Shown: positions 1 to 6,192, counted from the stretch's first letter. The stretch is 6,192 bases of DNA from DSQQ01 sp964443075 (GCA_964443075.1 CAYUCB010000427.1:1-6192), one strand, 5' to 3'. Numbers and translations are program-made. Notes: a model not told the origin generated them from the sequence alone.

Positions 1-101
1 ATTATACCTGTTTTGGCTAATTTTGCAGACCGTACAACCCAACCGCACAGGTGGATATATTCAACTCCTTACTTTTTTCGATCTGAACAAGTTCTGGATA
101 A
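1..101 (-). other. 3' flank after rhaA, unresolved
   Basis: Beyond the rhaA stop, minus-strand GTAAGGAG (65-72) looks like a strong ribosome site and suggests another gene starts near the edge. No ATG follows. The adjacent TTG (62-64) is too close and its frame closes within 20 codons. The GTG at 46-48 is 16 nt away, though its frame stays open to the edge. TATAAT at positions 6-1 is a perfect -10 hexamer without a good -35. No terminator with a U run is visible. I call no gene here. Confidence 0.3.
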
Positions 102-1364
102 TTAACATCTTGCCTTAAGGACCTCTTTCTCGTAACGCCGGATTTCATCCATAAAGGCTATTCCAACCGGTACATTCCGGGTCACACAATAGTAATCCCA
201 AACCGCGGCAAAGGGCATGCATTTCATTTCTTCAAACAAGGCCAACCGGCCGGTGAAATCGCCGTCGGTTTCTAACTGGCGCATCGTATCGATTGGCTCA
301 AGTAAGGCCATAAGCAGGGCCTTAAGGGCGTTGCGGGTGCCGATTACCCAGGCAGCGACGCGATTGATGCTGGCGTCAAAAAAGTCCAAACCAATGTGGG
401 TTCGGTTGAGGTATTCACCCCGCACCAATTCCTGCATAATTGCCTGGAGATCGTCAGTTAGGGTGACCACGTGATCGCTGTCCCAGCGAACGCCGCGACT
501 GACGTGCAGCATTAAGCCTGGCACGTATTGCATGACCGACGAAATTTTATCGGCAATGGTTTCGGTGGGGTGAAAGTGGCCGGAATCGAGGGTCAGAAGT
601 TTCTGACGCGAGATAGCGTAGCCCATGTAGAATTCGTGGGAGCCGACCACGTAGCTTTCTGAGCCCAGGCCAAACAGCTTACATTCCACCGCGTCGAGGT
701 TATAGGCAGGGTCGATTTCTTTGGCAAATACCCGGTCGAGGGACTCGACCAGGCGGGCGCGCGGGGCCGCGCGATCTACGGGGGTATCTTTCATACCATC
801 GGGAATCCAGAGATTGGTAACGGCTGTACTGCCCAATTCCCGGCCAAAATATGCCCCCACTTCACGGGCGGCAATGCTGTGCTCGATCCAGAATTCCCGA
901 ACTGCCGGGTCTTGGTGGGAGAGCGTGAAGCCATCATCCGACAGTTCGTGGGAGAAACAACTCTGGTTGAAATCCAGTCCGTGATTATTCTCTTTGGCCC
1001 AATCGACCCAACTGGCAAAATGTTTTGGTTCAAAGGCATTTCGCGGTACATAAACATCCGTATCAAGATAGATGGTATGCAAGGCCAACCGGTGATTGCC
1101 CGGAATGAGGCTGAAAGCCACGTCGAGATCGGAGTGCAATTCGTCCGGCGTGCGGGCCCGCCCCGGATAATTACCTGTCGTCATAATGCCGCCGGTTAGC
1201 TCCTGATCCGGGTTTTCGAAACCGCGCACATCATCGCCTTGCCAGCAATGCAGGCTGATGGGAATCTTGGCCAGGGCTTGCATAGCTGCATCGGTATTAA
1301 CCCCCATTTCTGCGTAACGTTCTTTGGCTAAGTCATAAGCTGCTGTCAGTGAACTGGTATTCAT
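102..1364 (-). CDS. rhaA: L-rhamnose isomerase (EC 5.3.1.14)
   Basis: Cytoplasmic metal-dependent aldose-ketose isomerase converting L-rhamnose to L-rhamnulose, the first catabolic step after uptake. The 420-residue product matches E. coli RhaA (419 residues) from end to end as I remember that sequence, including HCWQGDD (39-45), GLDFN (129-133), NxWIPDGMKD (184-193), LFGxGxESY (230-238) and GLDFFDASINR (325-335). Residues corresponding to the two metal sites of the E. coli enzyme are all present: E227, D260, H263, H287, D295, D297 and D327, with the same spacing. I chose the ATG at 1362-1364 because AGGAG (1374-1378) lies 9 nt upstream and the product then starts level with E. coli RhaA. An in-frame TTG at 1398-1400 would add 12 residues but has no ribosome site. 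It is the last recognisable gene of the operon and follows a 119-nt leader. Ends at TAA (102-104). The E. coli-type family assignment (PF06134) is near certain. Confidence 0.97.
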   Translation of the reverse strand: MNTSSLTAAYDLAKERYAEMGVNTDAAMQALAKIPISLHCWQGDDVRGFENPDQELTGGIMTTGNYPGRARTPDELHSDLDVAFSLIPGNHRLALHTIYLDTDVYVPRNAFEPKHFASWVDWAKENNHGLDFNQSCFSHELSDDGFTLSHQDPAVREFWIEHSIAAREVGAYFGRELGSTAVTNLWIPDGMKDTPVDRAAPRARLVESLDRVFAKEIDPAYNLDAVECKLFGLGSESYVVGSHEFYMGYAISRQKLLTLDSGHFHPTETIADKISSVMQYVPGLMLHVSRGVRWDSDHVVTLTDDLQAIMQELVRGEYLNRTHIGLDFFDASINRVAAWVIGTRNALKALLMALLEPIDTMRQLETDGDFTGRLALFEEMKCMPFAAVWDYYCVTRNVPVGIAFMDEIRRYEKEVLKARC

Positions 1365-1373
1365 TTTTGATAA

Positions 1374-1378
1374 CTCCT
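1374..1378 (-). promoter_or_regulatory. Ribosome binding site of rhaA
   Basis: Minus-strand AGGAG sits 9 nt upstream of the ATG at 1362-1364. It decides the start: it lies inside the coding frame of the longer TTG-initiated alternative and is correctly spaced only for the ATG. Confidence 0.85.
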
Positions 1379-1382
1379 GTTG

Positions 1383-1478
1383 TTTAGGAACATCGATCAA
1401 ATAACTTCCCCATTTTGGGGTTTATTTAGGCGCAGCATTGATCTCAAGGGCGGAAGTTAATAAATTTTCGTTCCTTAA
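1383..1478 (-). repeat. Nested inverted repeats in rhaA leader
   Basis: In the leader between the mutarotase-like gene and rhaA, an outer imperfect inverted repeat (plus-strand TTTAGGAAC at 1383-1391 and GTTCCTTAA at 1470-1478, 8 of 9 pairable) encloses a perfect small hairpin, CCCCA-TTT-TGGGG (1408-1420). In the minus-strand transcript the inner hairpin is CCCCA-AAA-UGGGG and is not followed by a U run, so it is not a normal intrinsic terminator for this operon. The 3' outer arm ends a few nucleotides before the rhaA ribosome site. It could stabilise or process the mRNA or tune rhaA translation, or it may be chance. The inner hairpin is clear, its role is unknown. Confidence 0.4.
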
Positions 1479-1483
1479 TATGA

Positions 1484-2554
1484 TTAGATCGTCACCCCCA
1501 ATAAATGGCGGGCAATTGTTTTGATTTGTTCAGGCTGACCCACATAGAGCCAGGTTATGGTTGGATCCATGCCGGTAGTTTTTTTGGTACGGCCGCCAAT
1601 CGTCTGCCCGTGGCATTCCATCTCTCCAAAGCCGCCATAGTCGCCGCTATCGTTGTAAACCTGGGCCGAGTCGCCCCAAGCGTATGGCGCAAAATTGGGC
1701 GCATCGATATACGGGGAAGAAGGATTGTTGGCGTAATGGCGAATAAACAAGTAGTCCCGATAATTGTCAAAACGATTAAGATATCCCATTCGCCCCAGTA
1801 AATGGGCGGCTTTGTAACCCACCTTGTACTGCCGGTTTCCGGTAATATTAAGCTCCACAAAGTTGAGGTGAACCGCATGGAAAGTCTCGTCGATTGTTTT
1901 TTGGTACACGGTTGGTTCAACCGGAATGGTGGTAGGGATTAAGAGCCTGCCGCCGGGATTGAGTTGGACCAGATTCCAGCTCTGGCTCATAACATTGTCC
2001 GGTTCCAGTTCCGTGAGGGTGACTATCTGCTCGTAACCGGCAAAGATGACGCCTTCAGTGAGGCCCGGATACCCGTTTACGTATGTCAGCGGGTCATCGA
2101 CCGGGGATATCACTCTTTCAAGCGTAAATCGTTTTTTGCCGGAGGCCAGGTTATACATCTCTAACGCCACCGCCTGATGTAAGCGACATTCAGCAGGGGT
2201 TGGCCGGAACAGGGTGTACTGTCCCGGATCTATCGGGGGTTGAATAACATTACTCCCGGCGAAATCATCCTTGTCTGTTAGATTGAACAGCACTTCTGGA
2301 GCCAGCCAGATGCGTTCCCCCCCCAAATTCCAGTCGCCGGCTTTAAGAAACTCTTTGAAGCCGGCTGGTTGGGCAAATGCGACGTTCAACCAGAGGATGC
2401 TGGCAGAGTCGTCAGTCAGAAACGGACCCAATATACGCCCGCCCCGCTCGGTCACTACAATTTTGACATTGTTTTGGAGCGGCATGATGGCGTGGTTGAG
2501 GTTGTTTTCCTCCAACCGGGCGATGACCTGCGTGCAGGTAATGTTGTTATTCAT
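1484..2554 (-). CDS. Galactose-mutarotase-like (DUF6786/DUF4380-like) protein
   Basis: 356 residues, with no signal peptide or membrane segment, so probably cytoplasmic. I do not recognise a characterised family. Features resembling uncharacterised proteins of the aldose-epimerase-like beta-sandwich superfamily are: N-terminal ERGGRILGPF (36-45); GDWNLGGERIWLAPE (73-87), comparable with the GGxRxWxxPE motif of DUF4380 and DUF6786 proteins; and C-terminal YNDSGDYGGFGEMECHG (300-316), comparable with their YNDG...FxELE segment and carrying E311 and E313 as candidate catalytic or sugar-binding acids. The start is the ATG at 2552-2554, with AGAGG (2563-2567) 8 nt upstream overlapping the permease stop; the 12-nt gap implies co-transcription and perhaps coupling. 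Its place between the importer and rhaA suggests sugar mutarotation or another step on the transported sugar. That function is inferred from context and partial motif memory, not established. A glycan-processing or carbohydrate-binding role is also possible. Confidence 0.6.
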   Translation of the reverse strand: MNNNITCTQVIARLEENNLNHAIMPLQNNVKIVVTERGGRILGPFLTDDSASILWLNVAFAQPAGFKEFLKAGDWNLGGERIWLAPEVLFNLTDKDDFAGSNVIQPPIDPGQYTLFRPTPAECRLHQAVALEMYNLASGKKRFTLERVISPVDDPLTYVNGYPGLTEGVIFAGYEQIVTLTELEPDNVMSQSWNLVQLNPGGRLLIPTTIPVEPTVYQKTIDETFHAVHLNFVELNITGNRQYKVGYKAAHLLGRMGYLNRFDNYRDYLFIRHYANNPSSPYIDAPNFAPYAWGDSAQVYNDSGDYGGFGEMECHGQTIGGRTKKTTGMDPTITWLYVGQPEQIKTIARHLLGVTI

Positions 2555-2566
2555 TGCTCTATCCTC

Positions 2567-3571
2567 TTAACCCGCTCTGGCGGGCTCATCTACCCGGATG
2601 AAGCGGCGGCGCAATTTGGTCAGTTGCATGGTGCGCAAACTATCCAGGAACACCGCCACAAGAAGAATGGCAGCCGTGATAATGGGTTGAAAGTAAATGT
2701 CAATTTGGGCCGAGACTAATCCCGTTTGGATCATCTGGATCAGGATGGTGCCAATCACTGTGCCGGGAAAGACAGAGCCTACCCCACCAAATAAACTGGT
2801 GCCGCCCAGTACGGTGGCAGAAATTACATTAAACTCTGCTCCTTCTCCGAAGCCAGGGTTAATAACTCCCTGCTGCGCCACCGAGATAAAACCGCCCAGC
2901 GCTGCCAACAAACCACTGACCATATAAACAGTGGTCAACACCCGGTTTCTGTTAATCCCGGCTTTTCGGGCCGCCTCTTCATCATTGCCAATCGCGTATA
3001 TTTCGCGGCCCAGGGAGGTCATATTCAAAAATATGTAGGCAATGAGTACGACCAGGGCGAAGACAATAATGGGCGTCGGGATGACACCGAACATCCGTCC
3101 GGAAATGGCGTGACGTACGTCATCGGGTACCGGCACGGTGTAAGATTTACTCAATAATAGGGCCAGACCTCGCCCGGCAACCATTGTCCCCAGGGTAACT
3201 ACAAAGGGAATGATCTTGAGGCGGGTAATGATAAGTCCGTTTATCGCCCCAAATATCAGTCCGGTGGCCAAGCAAGCTAGTAAGCCCATAGGGAAGGACC
3301 AACCGTAATCCCGCATTGACAAGATACCGATAATGGTGGCCAGGTACATAATTGAACCGATCGATAGGTCGATACCGGCAGTCAGCAGTACAAAGGTCAT
3401 CCCCACGGCCACAATCCCGACAAAGGCAGATTGTTTAATGATATTTTCCAGTGATTGGAAGCTGAGGAATTGAGATGACATCAAGCCAAAGACGATGAAT
3501 ACCACCACAAATAGAACCAGTGACGTGTTATTCAACCCTAACTGAGCAATGTTTTGCTTGTTTAGTCTCAT
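2567..3571 (-). CDS. Sugar ABC transporter permease (CUT2, second subunit)
   Basis: Inner-membrane subunit of an RbsC/XylH-type importer (BPD_transp_2, PF02653), 334 residues, the usual length. A short polar N-terminus is followed by a first membrane helix at about 17-31, then VGMTFVLLTAGIDLSIGS (56-73), the family hallmark. Further helices include the LKIIPFVVTLGTM region. The coupling-type segment GGTSLFGGVGS starts near 256, and a basic tail (KLRRRFIR) follows the last helix. Its ATG (3569-3571) overlaps the ATPase stop as ATGA, a classic translational-coupling arrangement; the ribosome site is weak (GAGAG or GGTG), consistent with re-initiation. It probably pairs with the permease encoded at 5096-6079 as a heterodimer, like RhaP/RhaQ of rhizobia. 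Family assignment is firm. The L-rhamnose substrate is inferred only from the rhaA neighbour. Confidence 0.92.
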   Translation of the reverse strand: MRLNKQNIAQLGLNNTSLVLFVVVFIVFGLMSSQFLSFQSLENIIKQSAFVGIVAVGMTFVLLTAGIDLSIGSIMYLATIIGILSMRDYGWSFPMGLLACLATGLIFGAINGLIITRLKIIPFVVTLGTMVAGRGLALLLSKSYTVPVPDDVRHAISGRMFGVIPTPIIVFALVVLIAYIFLNMTSLGREIYAIGNDEEAARKAGINRNRVLTTVYMVSGLLAALGGFISVAQQGVINPGFGEGAEFNVISATVLGGTSLFGGVGSVFPGTVIGTILIQMIQTGLVSAQIDIYFQPIITAAILLVAVFLDSLRTMQLTKLRRRFIRVDEPARAG

Positions 3572-5085
3572 TTTGCACCATTCTCTCTAAACGCGGCTCG
3601 TAAGATGCGTTCTTTTTCAAACTCCGGGCGGGAAATAGTGGCCTGTATTTCACCCTGGCTCATGACCATAATTCGGTCGCACATTGCCATAAGTTCGTCA
3701 ATCTCGGACGATATAAAGAAGACTCCGGCGCCTTCAGCCGCCAGATTATTGATGATGGAGTAGACTTCATATTTTGCGCCGACATCGATCCCGCGAGTTG
3801 GTTCATCGACAATCAAGACAGACGGGGTAGACATCAGCCATTTGCCGATGACTACCTTCTGTTGGTTACCCCCGCTCAGGCTCTTAACAGGTTGGCGGTT
3901 GATATCCGGACTCTTTATTTTGAGCGAGTCGGCAATATCATTGACCTTTTGATAGAGGCGTTGCTGTTCAATGAGTTTGGCGCCCGACCGGGCATAAGCG
4001 GGGAGGGCGCTCAAACTAATGTTATCGGCAATAGAAATATCCATCAGCAATCCCTCTTCGCGCCGGTTCGCGGTCACAAAAGCCATCCCAGCCTCAATAC
4101 TGGACTGAGCTGAAAACTGTTCTCGCTTAACATTGTTCACCAAGATTTCACCCTGCTCAAACGGATCCAGGCCAAAAATGATATTCGCTAATTCACTGCG
4201 GCCCGAGCCCATCAACCCAAATACCCCTAACACTTCACCCTTGTTCAATTTGAAGCTAATATCTTTGACGATGCCGCTTTGCGACAGATTTCGTACCTCA
4301 AGGGCCAAGTCGGTGGTGGATGAAGTCATCCGTTCCGGGTAAAACTGTTGGATGTCGCGACCTATCATCATTGTAATCATCCGGTCGATCGTAAAATCAT
4401 CTTTGAGTCCTTCGTCCATCACCTTACCGTCTCGAAGCACCAGAACCTGGTCGGCCAGCTGCATTACTTCGCCCAAAATATGAGAGATGTAAATCATCGT
4501 TGTCCCTTGAACGCGCAGCCGCTCCATCAGGTTGAATAACTTCTCGGTTTCCCGCGTGGTGAGGGAGGTGGTCGGCTCATCGAAAATAATGAGGCGGGCG
4601 TCGAAGCTGAGGGCCTTGGCAATTTCAACTAACTGGCGTTCCCCGGGCGAAAGCTTTTCGACCAGGATGTCCGGCGAAATATTCAGGTCAACGGCGGTCA
4701 GCAATTCCCTGGCCCGGGCACGCATTACGTTCTTTTTCAGAAAAGGCAGTTTGCCTACCCGCAAAAATCCACCGATAAACAGGTTTTCGACGATACTGAG
4801 GTTGGTAAACAGATTGAGTTCCTGATGGATAAAGGCGATGCCGGCGTGCGTGGCGTCGCTGGGATTTTGAGGCGTGTGAGGCTTGCCGTCCAGAAACATC
4901 TGGCCGCCATCTGGCTGATACACGCCGCCCAGCAGGTTCATCATAGTGCTTTTCCCGGCGCCGTTTTCCCCGATCAAGCCCATAATCTTACCCCGCGGCA
5001 AAGCAAATGTTATACCTTTCAGCACCGGTACGCCGAAGAACCCTTTGTTGATTTGCTTGAATTCCAGAAAGATATCATTCATCAT
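3568..5085 (-). CDS. Sugar ABC transporter ATPase, double NBD (CUT2)
   Basis: 505 residues with two fused ABC domains (PF00005 twice), as in RbsA, XylG and the rhizobial rhamnose ATPase; a cytoplasmic energiser for both permeases. NBD1: Walker A GENGAGKST (39-47), Q-loop HQELN (87-91), signature LSPGE (145-149), Walker B LIIFDE (165-170), H-loop H202. NBD2: degenerate Walker A GLMGSGRS (290-297, Lys replaced by Arg), canonical signature LSGGN (403-407), Walker B VLIVDE (423-428), and SSE (459-461) instead of the switch His. This is the family's usual asymmetry, leaving one competent ATP site made of the NBD1 Walker A and the NBD2 signature. The NBD2 Q-loop position is Ala (TANRR, 338-342), where relatives usually have Glu (EDRK or ENRR). 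Two consecutive ATGs open the gene. GAGGA lies 10 nt downstream of the upstream permease's TAG stop and spaces better to the second ATG (5080-5082). Stop TGA overlaps the next start. Confidence 0.94.
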   Translation of the reverse strand: MMNDIFLEFKQINKGFFGVPVLKGITFALPRGKIMGLIGENGAGKSTMMNLLGGVYQPDGGQMFLDGKPHTPQNPSDATHAGIAFIHQELNLFTNLSIVENLFIGGFLRVGKLPFLKKNVMRARARELLTAVDLNISPDILVEKLSPGERQLVEIAKALSFDARLIIFDEPTTSLTTRETEKLFNLMERLRVQGTTMIYISHILGEVMQLADQVLVLRDGKVMDEGLKDDFTIDRMITMMIGRDIQQFYPERMTSSTTDLALEVRNLSQSGIVKDISFKLNKGEVLGVFGLMGSGRSELANIIFGLDPFEQGEILVNNVKREQFSAQSSIEAGMAFVTANRREEGLLMDISIADNISLSALPAYARSGAKLIEQQRLYQKVNDIADSLKIKSPDINRQPVKSLSGGNQQKVVIGKWLMSTPSVLIVDEPTRGIDVGAKYEVYSIINNLAAEGAGVFFISSEIDELMAMCDRIMVMSQGEIQATISRPEFEKERILRAAFRENGAK

Positions 5086-5086
5086 T

Positions 5087-5095
5087 GATTCCTCA
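5087..5095 (-). promoter_or_regulatory. Ribosome binding site of the ATPase gene
   Basis: Minus-strand TGAGGA directly follows the TAG stop of the upstream permease (5096-5098), giving TAG TGA as tandem stops with the ribosome site overlapping the second. The spacing is about 5 nt to the first ATG (5083-5085) and about 7-8 nt to the second (5080-5082), so translation may begin at either, with one residue of difference. Confidence 0.6.
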
Positions 5096-6079
5096 CTACT
5101 GTCTCTTCAGAAGCCGGGTGCGGGTAGCATCAAAGAAGGCCGCCAGTAAAATAAACCCACCTTTGACGATTAGAACCGTAAAAAAGGATAAATTCAGCAG
5201 GTTAAGACTATTGTTGAGCAGCACAAAGAATAGCACACCGAACACAGTCCAGATGACCTTGCCCTTGCCCCCATAAAGACTGGTCCCGCCAATTACCGTG
5301 GCGCCAATAATATCTAGCAATAATCCTGTGCCGCCAAGCGTGGGCCGTCCGCCAGCAAGTCGAGCAGAAAACAGCACCGAACTGAAGGCCGCGCAAAAAC
5401 CGCTGAACACGAAGGCCAGGATAATGACCCGTTCGGTGGGGACTCCAGAAATCATCGCCGTTTTGAGGTTAGTGCCGACCGCGTAGAACCAACGACCATA
5501 CACGGTGCGGCTCAAGATGATGTGGGCCACTACGGCTAATGCTCCCACAATAAATAACGTATAGGGGATAAAGAAAATCTGCCCCTGGCCGATGATAATA
5601 TATGCTTCAGGCAACCCGATCAGATTTTCAGACTTAACTAACCAAATAGCCAAGGCGCCAAAAAACATCATCGCAATGAGGGTGACCATAAACGGCGGCA
5701 TTTTGAGTTTGGCCACGGCCATCCCATTGAGCCAGCCGATCAGCACGCCAATCGCCAACATCACCAGAATAGCAACGGGCACTGCCAAGGGGCTGCCGAC
5801 TAACAAACCTCCCTCTTCCCACAACATAATGTGCCATACCGGGGCTTTTCTCCAAACAAGCGGCTCAACCCCAGAGGTCATGATGAGGGCGCCGATAACA
5901 CTGGTGAGCGATATAATTGCCGTTTGCGACAGATCGATTCCGGCGATGATTAGCACAAAGGTTTGCCCGATGGCCACGGCCAACAGGGGCCACATATTTG
6001 ATAGGATGTTTCCCAGGTTTTGTGGGCTGGCAATGCGCGGAACGAAGAACCACATAATCACAAAGTAGATCAAGCACAA
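5096..6079 (-). CDS. Sugar ABC transporter permease (CUT2, first subunit), 5' end uncertain
   Basis: RbsC/XylH-type inner-membrane permease (BPD_transp_2, PF02653), 327 residues from TTG at 6077-6079. Hallmarks: VAIGQTFVLIIAGIDLS (35-51), MPPFMVTL (127-134), GGTSLYGG (264-271) and a basic end (RTRLLKRQ). The segment between GALIM and the next helix (about 68-97, rich in Trp, Glu and Gly) is about 20-25 residues longer than in the partner permease. The TTG start is doubtful: it has no ribosome site and cuts the first helix to about 13 residues. The same frame stays open and hydrophobic back to TAA at 6152-6154 without an ATG, GTG or TTG. One extra G in the GGG run at 6137-6139 would join it to an ATG at 6139-6141, producing a full first helix. 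This suggests a sequencing indel, a real frameshift or a non-canonical start. The stop lies 10 nt before the ATPase gene, so they are co-transcribed. Family certain; N-terminus not. Confidence 0.85.
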   Translation of the reverse strand: MCLIYFVIMWFFVPRIASPQNLGNILSNMWPLLAVAIGQTFVLIIAGIDLSQTAIISLTSVIGALIMTSGVEPLVWRKAPVWHIMLWEEGGLLVGSPLAVPVAILVMLAIGVLIGWLNGMAVAKLKMPPFMVTLIAMMFFGALAIWLVKSENLIGLPEAYIIIGQGQIFFIPYTLFIVGALAVVAHIILSRTVYGRWFYAVGTNLKTAMISGVPTERVIILAFVFSGFCAAFSSVLFSARLAGGRPTLGGTGLLLDIIGATVIGGTSLYGGKGKVIWTVFGVLFFVLLNNSLNLLNLSFFTVLIVKGGFILLAAFFDATRTRLLKRQ

Positions 6080-6123
6080 ATAGAGAATAAAGTATTCAGA
6101 AAAGAGAATATGCTGTAAGAAAG

Positions 6124-6150
6124 ATATTAGCTTAGACCCATTCGTGACAA
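6124..6150 (-). promoter_or_regulatory. Weak sigma-70-like promoter candidate
   Basis: Minus-strand TTGTCA (6145-6150, 5 of 6 to the -35 consensus), a 15-nt spacer, then TAATAT (6124-6129, 4 of 6 to the -10 consensus). The spacer is shorter than the preferred 17 nt. It would suit the TTG start at 6079 with a short leader, but is incompatible with translation beginning at the ATG at 6141. A binding-protein gene further upstream could instead carry the operon promoter outside the window. Confidence 0.2.
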
Positions 6151-6174
6151 CTTAAGGATTCTACAATTTTGTCA
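6145..6174. repeat. Short inverted repeat upstream of permease
   Basis: Plus-strand TGACAA (6145-6150) and TTGTCA (6169-6174) are perfect 6-nt inverted arms separated by 18 nt, with the palindrome CTTAAG (6151-6156) next to the first arm. The size would suit a dimeric regulator's operator or a weak RNA hairpin. In an AT-rich flank such arms also occur by chance. Confidence 0.2.
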
Positions 6175-6192
6175 AATTCCAGAGAGCATCGT

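Noticed and set aside
85..94. GAACAAGTTC palindrome after rhaA as a terminator
   Set aside because: Only 4-bp arms with a 2-nt centre, which is too tight for a hairpin, and the operon-strand sequence after it is A-rich rather than U-rich.
879..1199. 106-codon plus-strand open frame opposite rhaA
   Set aside because: It is antisense to a strongly conserved rhaA region, with no recognisable motif and no ribosome site.
1365..1400. TTG start at 1398-1400 giving a 432-residue RhaA
   Set aside because: No ribosome site precedes it, the 12 extra residues have no counterpart in E. coli RhaA, and the well-spaced AGGAG lies inside this extension.
1408..1430. Plus-strand intrinsic terminator (CCCCATTTTGGGG followed by TTTATTT)
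   Set aside because: On the plus strand it would be a short terminator, but no plus-strand gene leads into it. On the operon's strand it lacks a U run.
2369..2719. 116-codon plus-strand open frame spanning the junction of the mutarotase-like gene and the permease
   Set aside because: It crosses two real minus-strand genes and their shared ribosome site; no protein features.
5592..6068. 158-codon plus-strand open frame opposite the first permease
   Set aside because: It lies wholly antisense to a conserved permease and has a low-complexity composition (Ile, Pro, Thr rich) typical of a shadow frame. No ribosome site or neighbour supports it.
6170..6175. Perfect TTGACA as the -35 box of an operon promoter
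   Set aside because: At 16-18 nt spacing the sequence is AAGTTG, AGTTGT or GTTGTC, none resembling a -10 element. TAGAAT is only 6 nt away.

Overview
The window holds five consecutive genes, all on the minus strand, so transcription runs from high to low coordinates. It reads as most of one catabolic operon for L-rhamnose, or a closely related 6-deoxyhexose. Base composition is moderate (about half GC), gene spacing is bacterial, and starts have Shine-Dalgarno sites. The sequence gives no firm phylum. The transporter resembles the multi-component sugar importers of many free-living bacteria, and any taxon closer than 'bacterium' would be a guess.

Layout in transcription order. (1) 6192-6080: upstream flank, with a weak promoter-like element and a short inverted repeat. 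(2) 6079-5096: first inner-membrane permease of a ribose/xylose-type (CUT2) ABC importer; its 5' end looks damaged or mis-sequenced. (3) 5085-3568: double-domain CUT2 ATPase. (4) 3571-2567: second permease, overlapping the ATPase gene by 4 nt. (5) 2554-1484: 356-residue protein of unassigned function with features of the galactose-mutarotase-like superfamily (DUF6786/DUF4380-like). (6) 1483-1365: 119-nt leader with nested inverted repeats. (7) 1364-102: L-rhamnose isomerase RhaA of the E. coli type, with all metal ligands present. (8) 101-1: short 3' flank with a Shine-Dalgarno-like sequence but no recognisable gene.

Inferred working model: a periplasmic or lipid-anchored sugar-binding protein, absent here and probably encoded beyond position 6192, delivers the sugar to a heteromeric permease pair powered by the double ATPase. 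The mutarotase-like protein may supply the anomer used by the isomerase, and RhaA converts L-rhamnose to L-rhamnulose. Rhamnulose kinase, aldolase and regulator are not in the window. The order transporter, anomer-handling protein, catabolic enzyme recalls the rhizobial rhaSTPQUK locus, but the small RhaM/RhaU mutarotase is absent and an unrelated larger protein sits in the equivalent position. That substitution is the most interesting point here. The rest is recognisable sugar-uptake biology, and I see no mobile element, CRISPR array, tRNA or rRNA.
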